In this document: piece after piece, positions 23,801-33,195 of the stretch
Layout: each line of letters opens with the position of its first letter
Numbering within the stretch: the stretch's first letter is position 1
Origin: JAAXHH01 sp965248395
GTDB lineage: Bacteria; JAAXHH01
Direction of reading: 5' to 3'
DNA length: 64,000 nt
NCBI GenBank assembly: GCA_965248395.1
Contig: OZ252103.1
Span: forward strand, 372,001-436,000
The notes under the pieces: generated by a model
The model's database searches: none
Told to the model about the DNA's origin: nothing
The model's input: only the letters and a program-made list of their open reading frames with translations
Translations under genes and position numbers: made by a program

Positions 23801-24994
23801 TTGTCGAGAGTTGGATGTATTCTGCTAAAACTTACGACGGTTCGCTTCGTATTTCCGCTACTTCTCATCCTGCCGGTGTCCAGTTGCATCTGGGACGGTC
23901 TGACCGGGCCATCGAAGCCATCGAAAGTCACCGTCACACCCGAAACGGCGCTTCTGACATTTGTCGGACAGACCTTTCAGCTGAACGTCAGGGTCGAGGA
24001 CCGCGACGGCAGTGCCTTAGCATATTCAACTATCACCTGGTCGAGCGGCGATCCCTCAGTGGCCAGTGTAAGCGCGACCGGAATAATCACGGCGAAGAAG
24101 GAGGGACGGACGACCATTGCGGCGACCGTCGAAGGCGTAACGGGACAGGTTGTCATTACCGTGGAATGGCCGAAGCCAGTAACCATCATAATAAGACCTT
24201 CGACCGACCTGCTACTTGAATCCCTGGGAGAAACGCGCCAGTTATCGGCAACAGTGCTCGACAGGCAGGGCCGTATACTCGTGGGCGTGCGCGTGGTCTG
24301 GTCGAGCAGCGACGCTACGGTCGTCGCCGTGGACAGCCTGGGTGTGATGATCACCTCCACCGGACGGGGGACGGTACTGATCACTGCAATGGCGGGGGAC
24401 GCTTCCGCAACCAAGAAGGTGACGGTCTCGCAAGGGTTGATCAGGCTGATACTGCCCGACAGACCGATTACATTGAAGCTGGGTGAGACCTATCAGCTAT
24501 CACCGAAGGTCGTCGATAGCGACGGCAACAAGTTGCCGCCATCACGCCTCAGGAGTTACAGTTCGACAATGCCCGCCGTGGCCATGGTGGACAGTGTTGG
24601 GATGATTACCGCTACCGGCTACGGCACGGTAACTATCAGGATTAGGACAGGTTATAAGCCAACCATCAGTTGGCCGTTCTTTTTAAGCGGAACGTTGGAA
24701 GTCGTGGTGGGGCCGGTCAGCGGAGTAGTCGTCCTTACCCGGAGGGAAGTCCTTCTTACGCCGGGGGACAAACAATGGGTCGACGTTTGGTCGGACGACG
24801 AAGAGGCATTCCGGTTTTCACGTTTGCTGTTTACCTGGCATTCCAGTGATCCCGCCGTGGCCACGATCGACAGCAGGGGGAGGATTACCGCCGTGAGCGC
24901 CGGTACGACCACCGTCCGGGCCGAAAGGGCTTTTACCTTTCATGATGAAGTTATCTCGGGTGAAATGGAAGTCAGGGTGGCGCCGGGCGGCTGA
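23801..24994 (+). CDS. Lipoprotein with four BIG2-type Ig-like repeats
   Basis: A 397-residue secreted lipoprotein. The TTG at 23801 is chosen because GGGGAG precedes it and the resulting signal peptide ends in lipobox LPVSSC at about residue 29; the frame could begin upstream at 23720. The rest is four bacterial Ig-like (BIG2) repeats of about 80-95 residues, each with the sequence type QLSATV, then TWSSSDPxVAxVDSxGxITA, then GxxTVxA, for example TWSSGDPSVASVSATGIITA and WHSSDPAVATIDSRGRITA. Such proteins act as surface spacers or adhesins. It is not in an obvious operon. Confidence 0.85.
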   Translation: MSRVGCILLKLTTVRFVFPLLLILPVSSCIWDGLTGPSKPSKVTVTPETALLTFVGQTFQLNVRVEDRDGSALAYSTITWSSGDPSVASVSATGIITAKKEGRTTIAATVEGVTGQVVITVEWPKPVTIIIRPSTDLLLESLGETRQLSATVLDRQGRILVGVRVVWSSSDATVVAVDSLGVMITSTGRGTVLITAMAGDASATKKVTVSQGLIRLILPDRPITLKLGETYQLSPKVVDSDGNKLPPSRLRSYSSTMPAVAMVDSVGMITATGYGTVTIRIRTGYKPTISWPFFLSGTLEVVVGPVSGVVVLTRREVLLTPGDKQWVDVWSDDEEAFRFSRLLFTWHSSDPAVATIDSRGRITAVSAGTTTVRAERAFTFHDEVISGEMEVRVAPGG

Positions 24995-25031
24995 CAACAT
25001 AATTAACTTGGATTGCCAAGGACTACACTCC

Positions 25032-25937
25032 ATGGTCATCGACATACACGCCCACGTCCTGCGCTGGCCGGTGCTGAAGAAATTCAACAACGGCCTGACT
25101 TTCATGTCGGCCGAGGAGCAGGTCAGGCGCATGGACGAAAAGGGGATAGACAAGGCGGTCATCCTTCCGCTCACGTCGGCCGAGGTGGCAGGCGAACACC
25201 AGAGCATGGGCGAGGTGTTCGACATCTGCCGGCTCTACCCGGGGCGGTTCATCCCCTTCTGCGATTTCGATGTGCGTCGTTGCGACCTGGGTACCGCGGA
25301 CCGGTTCCACGAGGTCCTCGAGCAGTACGTAGCCCGCGGGACAAAGGGCGTGGGGGAGCTTACCTGCCGGGTATACTGGGACGATCCCCGGCTATGGAAT
25401 CTCTTCACCGCGTGTGAGAACCTGGGACTGCCCGTGACCTTTCATACCTCGCCGCCGGAGGCCGTCACCTACGGACTGATCGACGAATTGGGGCTGCCTC
25501 GCTTCGAGCAGGCGCTGCAGCGGTTTCCCAACCTGCGTTTCTTCGGCCACAGCGCCTCGTTCTGGAGCGAGATCAGTGGCGACCTGACGGCCGACCAGAA
25601 GGAAAGCTATCCGAAGACGCCGATCGTACCGGGCGGAACACTGATCCGGCTGTTCCGGACCTATCCCAACCTGTGCGGCGATCTGTCGGCGGGCTCCGGC
25701 TTCAACGCGCTGACCCGGGACCCGGCATTCACCTATGAATTCCTGGATGAATTCCAGGACCGCCTGATGCTGGGACTCGATCATACGGACGCACAACTCG
25801 ATTTCCAGCATATCGAATGGCTCCGCACCCGGCGGGACGAGGGGCATATCACCCATGACGTCTGCGAGAAGATCCTGTGGCGAAACGCCGACCGGATCAT
25901 CGGGCTGCGCATCGCGGACAGCAGCGAAGGGCAATGA
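25032..25937 (+). CDS. Amidohydrolase-2 family metal-dependent hydrolase
   Basis: A 301-residue TIM-barrel amidohydrolase (COG2159-like). It starts MVIDIHAHV with the HxH motif, has VTFHTSPPEA and LRFFGHSASFW for the middle His ligands, NLCGDLSAGSGF, and a late Asp in LMLGLDHTD. The C-terminal KILWRNADRIIGL is typical of the family. The frame opens at 24942 inside the preceding gene, but the motif begins at 25032. Members hydrolyse or decarboxylate small organic acids. Unlike the amidohydrolase at 22865 it keeps the late Asp. It precedes the permease gene by about 130 bases. Confidence 0.87.
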   Translation: MVIDIHAHVLRWPVLKKFNNGLTFMSAEEQVRRMDEKGIDKAVILPLTSAEVAGEHQSMGEVFDICRLYPGRFIPFCDFDVRRCDLGTADRFHEVLEQYVARGTKGVGELTCRVYWDDPRLWNLFTACENLGLPVTFHTSPPEAVTYGLIDELGLPRFEQALQRFPNLRFFGHSASFWSEISGDLTADQKESYPKTPIVPGGTLIRLFRTYPNLCGDLSAGSGFNALTRDPAFTYEFLDEFQDRLMLGLDHTDAQLDFQHIEWLRTRRDEGHITHDVCEKILWRNADRIIGLRIADSSEGQ

Positions 25938-26070
25938 TGTTGCATAATACTTTCGGGCTGACATGACGGGAAATGTAGCCGGTGCACAATAACGGACCGG
26001 AGCGCATCTTTTGGAGCGCGACTGAACAAATCCGCAACTGAATGAATCAACAACACACGAGGGGCCAACC

Positions 26071-27468
26071 ATGAGTGACGATCAAAGAAACGCACAGCCC
26101 GATTCCTTCGGGGAGCATACCGAACTCAAGCGCGACCTGGGACCGGTGACGGCGACGACCATCATCATCGGTTCGATCATCGGATCCGGGATCTTCGCGG
26201 GACCCGCCATCGTGGCCGTGTACACGGGGTCCTCAGGCTGGAACCTGCTTGTATGGGTGATCTGCAGCGTTATGGCCTTCTGCGGCGCGGTGAGCTTCGC
26301 CGAACTGGGCGGCCTTATGCCGAGGTCGGGCGGAATGTACGTGTTCCTCCGCGAAGCCTACGGGAGGTTGTGGGCCTTTCTTTTCGGGTGGACCTCGCTG
26401 ACGGTCGTGCGCCCCGCCGACCTTGCAGCCATCTCCATCGTCTTCGCCACGTATCTCGGCTATTTCGTCACGCAGTACAGTCCCTACCCGGACTGGGCCA
26501 TGCGCGGCGTGGCCCTGGTGGTTCTCCTGGTCCTGGCCTTCATCAACTACCTGGGCGTGCGGTTCGGCGGATTCGTCCAGAACCTGTCCTCCTTCCTCAA
26601 GGTGGGCGGGCTCCTGCTCATGGTTGCCCTGGCCTTCGGGATCACGCCTGATACGAGCCAGTTCGAACCGGTATGGCCTTCCTCCTCCACCATGAACATC
26701 GCGTTTCTCAGCATGGTCAGCCTCGGCATGGTGGCGTCCTTCGGAGCGTACGACGGCTGGGACGCGTCCACCTACTTGGGCGAAGAGATCAAGAACCCGA
26801 AACGCTGGTTACCGTTGTCCATCATCCTCGGCCTGGCCATTACCACCGTCGTCTACCTGCTGGTGAACAGCGCCTACCTGATGGTGCTGTCCAACACGGG
26901 CGTCGCCCAGAGTGAACGCGTCGCCTCCGAGACCATGCAGATGCTCATCGGGCCGGTTGGCGGGGCTTTTATCGCTCTCACGGCGATGATTTCCACCTTC
27001 GGCACCGTGAATGCCGGCATGATGACCGGACCGCGCATCTTCTTCGCCATGGCTCGTGAAAAGATGTTCTTCTCGTGGATCGCGCGGGTCCATCCCCGCT
27101 ACCGGACGCCGTCCAACGCCATCGTGTTCATTACGGCCTTAGGCATCCTGAACATCGTCTTCCTGGGATCCTGGGAAACCATCATGGCCTCGAGGACGGC
27201 ATCCCTCTGGCTGTTCTACCTAACCACGACTTTCAGCGTGTTCATCTTCCGCCGCACCCGTCCCGATGTGCCGCGGCCGTACCGGACCTGGGGCTATCCA
27301 GTCACGTCGGCAGTTTTCGTATTGATCGGCGTGATCTTCTTCACGTCCATCACCATCAGCGACCCGGGCCACTCCCTGATCGGACTGACCATCACGGGGC
27401 TGGGCGCCCCGGTCTACTGGCTCTGGATGCGGCAGAGACGGACCGAGGAATCCGGTTCGGACAGCTGA
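26071..27468 (+). CDS. APC family amino acid permease
   Basis: A 465-residue membrane protein with about 12 hydrophobic helices and the APC superfamily hallmark at helix 1, IIIGSIIGSGIFAGPA, preceded by a short charged N-terminus. SFAELGGLMPRSGGMYVFLREAYG is the conserved loop and helix 3 region; PRIFFAMAREKMFF, then ARVHPRYRTPSNAIVF, is the typical cytoplasmic loop. It resembles the LAT-like/AdiC-like amino acid transporters. It imports or exchanges an amino acid or amine. It opens a plus-strand run with two poorly known genes and a methyltransferase, so its substrate may feed them. Confidence 0.9.
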   Translation: MSDDQRNAQPDSFGEHTELKRDLGPVTATTIIIGSIIGSGIFAGPAIVAVYTGSSGWNLLVWVICSVMAFCGAVSFAELGGLMPRSGGMYVFLREAYGRLWAFLFGWTSLTVVRPADLAAISIVFATYLGYFVTQYSPYPDWAMRGVALVVLLVLAFINYLGVRFGGFVQNLSSFLKVGGLLLMVALAFGITPDTSQFEPVWPSSSTMNIAFLSMVSLGMVASFGAYDGWDASTYLGEEIKNPKRWLPLSIILGLAITTVVYLLVNSAYLMVLSNTGVAQSERVASETMQMLIGPVGGAFIALTAMISTFGTVNAGMMTGPRIFFAMAREKMFFSWIARVHPRYRTPSNAIVFITALGILNIVFLGSWETIMASRTASLWLFYLTTTFSVFIFRRTRPDVPRPYRTWGYPVTSAVFVLIGVIFFTSITISDPGHSLIGLTITGLGAPVYWLWMRQRRTEESGSDS

Positions 27469-27540
27469 ATAAATCCCTGTATTCCAGCCTTTACGAATGG
27501 TGTACAAGGCCGTTTGAACCCCGCCAGGAAATGGACTTAT

Positions 27541-28650
27541 ATGGGCTACCCACGCATCGATGGACGCAGGGTGAAGGTCGCTCCCCTGGCGGACCGGGAA
27601 AGCAAGCACCACATCGATGACATCAGTGTCGATCCCGACGGACCGCTTCTCCCGGCGTCGCCCCGTCAGTCTGCGCAGATCGATACCGTGGCGATCCTAA
27701 TCCGAACCGCGCGGTCCCGCGGCGCAACCGTCATGCTGGCCTACGGCGCCCATCTCGTCAAAAACGGGCTCGCCCCCGTGGTCACGCGCATGATGGAAGC
27801 CGGCTGGATCACCCACCTGGCCACCAACGGCGCGGGCGTGATCCACGATTGGGAGTACGCCTTTCACGGACGTTCTGAAGAAGATGTGCGCGCCCATGTC
27901 GCCCGGGGATGTTTCGGCACGTGGGACGAGACCGGCCGGCATACCGCCCTGGCGGTGCTCGCCGGTGCGGCGGACGGTCTTGGGTACGGGGAATCGGTGG
28001 GCAGGATGATCGTGGAGGACGGGTACCGTATTCCCAAGCCGGAGGAACTCCAGAGGGCTCTCGTGGACTGGTCCGGCCATCCTGAGGACGACGAGGCCAT
28101 GCCCGCCCGCGCCGACCTCCTGCAGACGATCGTGCGACACGACATCGCACCGGGCAGCCACACCGTCGAACACCCGCACAAGGAACACTCGCTGACCGGG
28201 AACGCCTGCCGGCTCGGTGTACCGCTCACCGTACATCCCGGCATCGGGTACGATATCGTCTACACCCATCCTCTCGCTAGCGGCGCAGCGTACGGGCGGG
28301 CCGGGATCATCGACTTCCAGATCTTCGTCGAGGGCGTCTCACGCATCGACGGCGGCGTGTTCCTGTCCGTCGGATCTTCGATCATGGCGCCCCAGGTATT
28401 CGAGAAATCCGTGTCGATCGCCAACAATCTGCGTTGGCAGGACGGGCTGGGACCCCTGCGGCCCTACATCGCGGTGAACGATCTTATGGAGGCGGACTGG
28501 GACTGGAACGCCGGGGAACCGCCCATGGACAACCCGGCCTACTATAACCGCATGGGCAAAAGCTTCAGCCGCATGGGAGGCGAGTTGATCTACACGGCGG
28601 CCGACAACCGGCTGTTCATTCCCCATCTCTGCAGGCGCCTGGCGGATTGA
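27541..28650 (+). CDS. Conserved protein of unknown function, possibly deoxyhypusine synthase-like fold
   Basis: A 369-residue protein (start ATG 27541; a TTG at 27514 is also in frame). The segment GATVMLAYGAHLVKNG followed by ITHLATNGAGVIHDWEYA resembles the Rossmann core of deoxyhypusine synthase-like proteins, which read VSTGANLYHDLH at the same place. I do not see a clear equivalent of the catalytic Lys motif, so that activity is not claimed. Other distinctive parts are HPHKEHSLTGNACRLGVPLT and VGSSIMAPQVFEKSVSIAN. No signal peptide. It follows the permease by 72 bases, in a same-strand run with the next two genes. Confidence 0.7.
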   Translation: MGYPRIDGRRVKVAPLADRESKHHIDDISVDPDGPLLPASPRQSAQIDTVAILIRTARSRGATVMLAYGAHLVKNGLAPVVTRMMEAGWITHLATNGAGVIHDWEYAFHGRSEEDVRAHVARGCFGTWDETGRHTALAVLAGAADGLGYGESVGRMIVEDGYRIPKPEELQRALVDWSGHPEDDEAMPARADLLQTIVRHDIAPGSHTVEHPHKEHSLTGNACRLGVPLTVHPGIGYDIVYTHPLASGAAYGRAGIIDFQIFVEGVSRIDGGVFLSVGSSIMAPQVFEKSVSIANNLRWQDGLGPLRPYIAVNDLMEADWDWNAGEPPMDNPAYYNRMGKSFSRMGGELIYTAADNRLFIPHLCRRLAD

Positions 28651-28782
28651 ACGGCTTAGGCGCCGACATGCCAGACCGGACATAAACGCGGGTCAGGCAC
28701 GCATCCAAAAAATCGATACGACAGGCACCGGCGGCAGGACCGGCGCGTACCATGAAGAGTGCCCCATCAAGGAGACCCGAAC

Positions 28783-30135
28783 ATGGAAGCCTGGATCTTC
28801 GTCCATAATCCCCTCGAACTCTGGATCGCCGACTACAAGCGGATCTTTGACGCGTGGCAGGACGGCGGCATAACCGGCATCGTGGTAGGCAATCTCCATT
28901 TCGAACTGGATGACGGCACGAGAAGGCCGGTCTTCGGCAGCGACCCCGCCGTGTACCGGTCCTTCGGTGTCGATCCGCCCGGGGGGACACCCCGCGACCT
29001 CGAAAAGGAACGCCTCTTCAAGGCCATGCTCGACGACGCGGCGGAGCGTGGATGGCACATCATGACCTTCGGCGCGGGCGGAGGCGGGGGACGCCTGCCC
29101 GTGGAGGAGGATCCATACGGCGTGATCGGTCACGCCGCAGCGATCCAGGACGCCATGAACGCCCTGCCCCAGGCCGATGGCATCATCATCGACGGCCCTG
29201 GGGAACAGCACTACGAACTCGCCTTCCACCACGGGGGCGAACTCTTCGAGATACGCCCTGGCGAGGACACGCGCTTTTCGGCGCTGGGGTACGACATCGA
29301 CCGACTGCAACGGGGGATTGAACATCTGCGTGACCGGTTCCACCGGCTCACCCCGGCCGAGGTGCGTTACCGTGCGCCCGGCGGCATGCTTGCCGGCCTG
29401 CAGCTTTTCGACGTCAACGAGGACGCCCTGTACTGGCTTCGCGCTCGCAGGGAGGCGGCGCTGGGCCTGATGTCGGCCACGTCCGAACAGGTTCGGCAAC
29501 TCAACCGCAAGGTAGAACTCGGCGGCATCCCGCGAACGGCTGCCTTCTCCTCGCTGACCTGCCAGGACTACCATGCCATGGCCTCCTGGTTCGACTATAT
29601 CTTCCCAAAGCATTATTACTGGCACCGGGGATTTGACGGCATGTACGGGACGGTCTCCCGCTGGGTGCAGCGGCTGCAGAAGTGGAACCCGTCGCTGACC
29701 GAGGAAGATGCTTTCGACGTGGTGAAACTGCTCTTCGGCATCGACCTGCCGGGCGTACGCACCCTAATAGATATGGAGTTGGGGTTTCCGGAGGAGTTCT
29801 TCTCGACCATTGTGTACGGGGAAACCCGCCGCGCCCTGGAGGCCATCGGCGACACGGACAAGGTCATCTGCTGGGTTTCCACGGGCCGAGCGCCTCACGC
29901 GGGCGATCCCATGCCGGCCAGGGACCTTGCCGGGATCCTCAACGCCTCGAAAGAAGCCGGGCTCAAGCGCTTTCTCTTCCATCCCGATCCCGATATCGGC
30001 GCGGCCGAATGGCATATCCTCACCAACTTTTGCGGCAATCCCTGGCAGGAATCCGTCGACGCGCCTTACTGGCCGCCCGACACGCCGAGGCTCGATTCCT
30101 TCAGCGCCGGGCGCAAGCCCACGCGGACCGATTAG
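28783..30135 (+). CDS. Putative TIM-barrel protein of unknown function (glycosyl hydrolase-like)
   Basis: A 450-residue protein starting at ATG 28783 after a strong AAGGAG site. It looks like a TIM barrel of the kind in putative glycosidase-like proteins: GITGIVVGNLHFEL, GWHIMTFGAGGGGG, ADGIIIDGPGEQHYEL, FDYIFPKHYYWHRGFDGMYG and KVICWVSTGRAP are consecutive strand-loop blocks, and acidic residues at strand ends (DGPGEQ) could be catalytic. The end GAAEWHILTNFCG is also distinctive. I know no characterised member. The same strand and short gaps link it to the permease and methyltransferase genes. Confidence 0.65.
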   Translation: MEAWIFVHNPLELWIADYKRIFDAWQDGGITGIVVGNLHFELDDGTRRPVFGSDPAVYRSFGVDPPGGTPRDLEKERLFKAMLDDAAERGWHIMTFGAGGGGGRLPVEEDPYGVIGHAAAIQDAMNALPQADGIIIDGPGEQHYELAFHHGGELFEIRPGEDTRFSALGYDIDRLQRGIEHLRDRFHRLTPAEVRYRAPGGMLAGLQLFDVNEDALYWLRARREAALGLMSATSEQVRQLNRKVELGGIPRTAAFSSLTCQDYHAMASWFDYIFPKHYYWHRGFDGMYGTVSRWVQRLQKWNPSLTEEDAFDVVKLLFGIDLPGVRTLIDMELGFPEEFFSTIVYGETRRALEAIGDTDKVICWVSTGRAPHAGDPMPARDLAGILNASKEAGLKRFLFHPDPDIGAAEWHILTNFCGNPWQESVDAPYWPPDTPRLDSFSAGRKPTRTD

Positions 30136-30147
30136 GGAGTCCGGGGT

Positions 30148-30855
30148 ATGGCGCTATCGGATTTCACGGGGCCAGGTTACATCGACGCGTGGACGCGGGA
30201 CCTGGACGAGAGGTGGCCCGAGCGAAAGGCGATAGCCGATTGCGTCGTGCGGACGCTCGTCGAATGGCGCGGTGAGGAATGGCGCGGTGCAAAAGATCGC
30301 GTTGGAAGGAACCTGGAGGATCTGTTCGGGATTCGAGACTGTGGGAGAATCCGCCTGTTGGAACTGGGCGTCGGCGCCGGCGGACTCGCCCGGGCTGTAC
30401 TGGACGCGTTGACCGATGTATCAGGGGCGGGACAGCCCGGAGCCGTAGAATACATGGGAATAGACATCGAACCGGCGCTTGTCCAAAATGGAAAGGAGCG
30501 GCTCGGGTCGGTCGGCCACCGGGACGTTCGCCTGGTCAACGCGGACCTGAAGGAAGGTAGTTGGACCGGGATCATCGAACCCGTGGACGCGGTCTTCACC
30601 CTCCAGACCTTCCATGATCTCGGCGGCATCGACGCCCTCGAAGCCGTCTACCGCCAGATCCACGGGCTCCTCGCGCCGGGCGGGATCCTGGTCAATGCGG
30701 ATTTCGTCGTCCCATTCGAGAAAGACGACCCGGAACGTCCCCGGCGCCTGCCTGTCGAAACGCACCAGGGCCTGCTGTCCAGCCTGGGATTCGTCGATTT
30801 CAGATGCGAAATGCGGATCGGTAAGATGGCGTGCATGGCGGCCAGGCGGCCATAA
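30148..30855 (+). CDS. Class I SAM-dependent methyltransferase
   Basis: A 235-residue methyltransferase. Motif I is LLELGVGAGGLARAVL, motif II is YMGIDIEPALV, the motif III/IV region is VDAVFTLQTFHDLGGIDALEAVY, and LLAPGGILVNADFV is the motif after helix D. This is the usual order in the UbiE-like class. It begins 12 bases after the TIM-barrel gene and is probably the last gene of that run. It converges with the minus-strand epimerase gene, whose stop is two bases away. The methyl acceptor is unknown. Confidence 0.85.
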   Translation: MALSDFTGPGYIDAWTRDLDERWPERKAIADCVVRTLVEWRGEEWRGAKDRVGRNLEDLFGIRDCGRIRLLELGVGAGGLARAVLDALTDVSGAGQPGAVEYMGIDIEPALVQNGKERLGSVGHRDVRLVNADLKEGSWTGIIEPVDAVFTLQTFHDLGGIDALEAVYRQIHGLLAPGGILVNADFVVPFEKDDPERPRRLPVETHQGLLSSLGFVDFRCEMRIGKMACMAARRP

Positions 30856-30857
30856 TC

Positions 30858-31607
30858 TCAGATGCCCTGCTTCTTCCGGGCGACCGGTTCCCAGCCCAGG
30901 AGCATGCGGGCCTTCGCCATGTTCATTTCCTCGCGATCCTCATCGCCGGATATGAAGAACGCCTCGCAGCGGCCGCGGCCGTTCTGGAGGAACCGGAGGC
31001 CGGCCAGGTAGGCGCCTGCCAGGTCTTCCTCGTCGGTGTAGTACAATTTCACGCCGGTGGGCGGATTTTTGATCCGGTCGATGAACATGGCCCGGTTGCA
31101 GGGTCCGGTGATGCGGTACACGAGCAGGTTCATGTCGTACTCGCGGGCGAAGTACCGGCAAATCCTTTCCGTGAGACCCTTAGTCAGCCCGTAAACGTTG
31201 GGGCCGTCCAGGGGCACTTCCTCCTCCGAGGGATACCAGGTCCGGTGCCGGTTGTGTGCGCTCATGGTGCTGGTGTAAATCCCGCGCATGACCCCCATTT
31301 CGGCGGCGGTGAGCAGCAGCACGTGGTGACCCAGGCAGTTGACGGTGTAATTGTCGATCGCCACCTCCATGGTGTGATGCCGATCGTGTCCGCCCTGGCC
31401 GCCCTTCATCGCCATGGTAATGAATCCGTCCATGCCGTCAAGGGCCTGGCGCACCACGTCGGGATCGGCGATGGAGCCCCGCACGAATTCGACGTCGTCG
31501 TGTTGGGGAGGCTTGAGGTCCAGCACGCGCAGGCGATGGTGTTGCCGCAGGTAGGGTGTGACGGCCGTCCCGACGAGACCGGAACCGCCGACCAGTAGCA
31601 GGTTCAT
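30858..31607 (-). CDS. NAD(P)-dependent epimerase/dehydratase (extended SDR family)
   Basis: A 249-residue short-chain dehydrogenase of the nucleotide-sugar epimerase type. The N-terminal dinucleotide motif is LLLVGGSGLVGTAV (GxxGxxG), VLDLKPP ends the second strand, and the catalytic Tyr-Lys pair is in VYGLTKG with the Ser/Thr of IYTSTMSA before it. The Arg in LVYRITGPCN and the later YTDEEDLAGAYLAGL are family features. It probably acts on a sugar or sugar nucleotide. It starts 11 bases after cysS and may be co-transcribed with it. Confidence 0.87.
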   Translation of the reverse strand: MNLLLVGGSGLVGTAVTPYLRQHHRLRVLDLKPPQHDDVEFVRGSIADPDVVRQALDGMDGFITMAMKGGQGGHDRHHTMEVAIDNYTVNCLGHHVLLLTAAEMGVMRGIYTSTMSAHNRHRTWYPSEEEVPLDGPNVYGLTKGLTERICRYFAREYDMNLLVYRITGPCNRAMFIDRIKNPPTGVKLYYTDEEDLAGAYLAGLRFLQNGRGRCEAFFISGDEDREEMNMAKARMLLGWEPVARKKQGI

Positions 31608-31618
31608 GGGGAGCGCCT

Positions 31619-33016
31619 TTAGCGCGTTGTCTCGACCTCGGCCCTGGGCGTGATTTCCGGTCCCCGGGGCGTGTCCTTGATATCGTAACCGGCGGCGATG
31701 ATCCGGTCGCGGAGCGAGTCGGCGTCGGCGTACCGTTTTTCAGCCCGGGCCTGCCGCCGTTCTTCCGCGAGGGCCGTGATGTGATCGGGCACGGCCGTCT
31801 CTTCCGGTTCCCACTCGGCCAGACTCAGACCCAGCATGTCGTCGAACCGCATGATCGTGGCCTTTTTCAGGTCTTCCGGAAGATCGCTCCGGACCAGGTC
31901 CCAGGTGACCGACATGGCGCGGGGCATGTTCAGGTCGTAGTTCACTACGTCGGTAAAGCGCTTCATGTAGATTTCGTCCGCTTCCCCGGCGGGTTCGCCC
32001 CAGCCATGAACGGCCAGCCGGAGCCGGTTCAGCTGCCGCGCCGCGCCGTCGATACTCTCCCAGTTGAAGTTGAGCTTGGACCGGTAACTCGCGCTCAGGC
32101 AGAAAAGGCGGTAGACAAGGGGATCGTAACCCCGGTCGATCAACGTCTGCACCCGCAGGAATCCGCCGGCGGATTTCGCCATCCTGGCGTCTCCCAGTTG
32201 CAGGAAATACCCGTGCATCCAGAAGTTGGCGAGCCGGGTGCCGTGACAGGCCTCGGTCTGGGCGATCTCGTTCGAGTGGTGTACCGGGATGTGGTCCTCG
32301 CCGCCCAGGTGAATATCGAAATAGGAACCCAGGTACCTGGCCGACATGGCCGAGCACTCGATGTGCCATCCCGGAAACCCGATGCCCCAGGGGCTGTCCC
32401 ATTCCATCTGCCGCCGCTCGTCCGGCGGGCTGAACTTCCACAGGGCGAAATCGGTCACGTTACGCTTTTCGGCCATTTCGACCCGCGCGCCGGCCTCCAG
32501 ACCCTCCACGTCCAGCCGCGCAAGGTATCCGTAATCGGGTTGCTTCGAGGTATCGAAGTAGATCCCGTCTGAAGTACGGTACGTGAACCCCTTCCCCTCG
32601 ATGCACTGAATCTCCTGGATCTGTTCGGTGATATGATCGGTCGCCCGGCACCAGGTATCCGGCTCCAGGATGTTGAGCCGCCGCATGTCATCCTTGAAGA
32701 CCTCGGTGTAGTACTCGGCGATCTCCCATGCGGTCTTCCCGGCGCGCCGCGACCCGGCCTCCATCTTGTCCTCGCCGGTATCGGCGTCGGAAACCAGGTG
32801 TCCCACGTCGGTGATGTTCATAACCTGCCGGACGGAATAGCAGTTGAAAACCAACGCCCGGCGCAGCAGGTCGCCGAACACGTACGTACGCATGTTGCCG
32901 ATGTGGGGGAAGTCGTAAACCGTGGGGCCGCAGGCGTAGAGACCCACCTCACCCGGGGACAGAGGTTCGAATTCACGGAGACTGCGCGTGTAGGTGTCGT
33001 ACAGGATGAGGCTCAT
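31619..33016 (-). CDS. cysS: Cysteine--tRNA ligase
   Basis: A 465-residue class I aminoacyl-tRNA synthetase for cysteine. Zinc and ATP motifs are visible: LYACGPTVYDFPHIGNMRTY holds the first zinc Cys and the HIGH-like signature PHIGN; FPGWHIECSAMSARYLG holds the second zinc Cys; GGEDHIPVHHSNEIAQTEA holds the zinc His and Glu. The KMSKS loop is degenerate (RMAKSAGGFL). The C-terminal helix RYADADSLRDRIIAAGYDIKDTP is typical. It charges tRNA-Cys in the cytoplasm. A sigma-70-like promoter lies about 85-110 bases upstream. Confidence 0.97.
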   Translation of the reverse strand: MSLILYDTYTRSLREFEPLSPGEVGLYACGPTVYDFPHIGNMRTYVFGDLLRRALVFNCYSVRQVMNITDVGHLVSDADTGEDKMEAGSRRAGKTAWEIAEYYTEVFKDDMRRLNILEPDTWCRATDHITEQIQEIQCIEGKGFTYRTSDGIYFDTSKQPDYGYLARLDVEGLEAGARVEMAEKRNVTDFALWKFSPPDERRQMEWDSPWGIGFPGWHIECSAMSARYLGSYFDIHLGGEDHIPVHHSNEIAQTEACHGTRLANFWMHGYFLQLGDARMAKSAGGFLRVQTLIDRGYDPLVYRLFCLSASYRSKLNFNWESIDGAARQLNRLRLAVHGWGEPAGEADEIYMKRFTDVVNYDLNMPRAMSVTWDLVRSDLPEDLKKATIMRFDDMLGLSLAEWEPEETAVPDHITALAEERRQARAEKRYADADSLRDRIIAAGYDIKDTPRGPEITPRAEVETTR

Positions 33017-33100
33017 GAAATGTAGCTCCGTCGGACCTCGAATATCCGCCGAGTTGCTTTTTGTATCGAATCACTATTCACTGTCGGATTTGCCATGTAC

Positions 33101-33129
33101 CAGATATGCCGGAGGCCGGTTGATGTCAA
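33101..33129 (-). promoter_or_regulatory. Candidate promoter of cysS
   Basis: On the minus strand a perfect -35 hexamer TTGACA (33129-33124) is followed after 17 bases by TATCTG (33106-33101) as a partial -10. It lies in the 179-base gap between the binding-protein gene and cysS and would give a leader of about 80 bases. This is a visual match. Confidence 0.4.
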
Positions 33130-33195
33130 GCGGTAATTCCCGGGGTTCGCCATCATGATTTTGGTCCCCTGAACGCGGCCGCCACCATGGACCGC

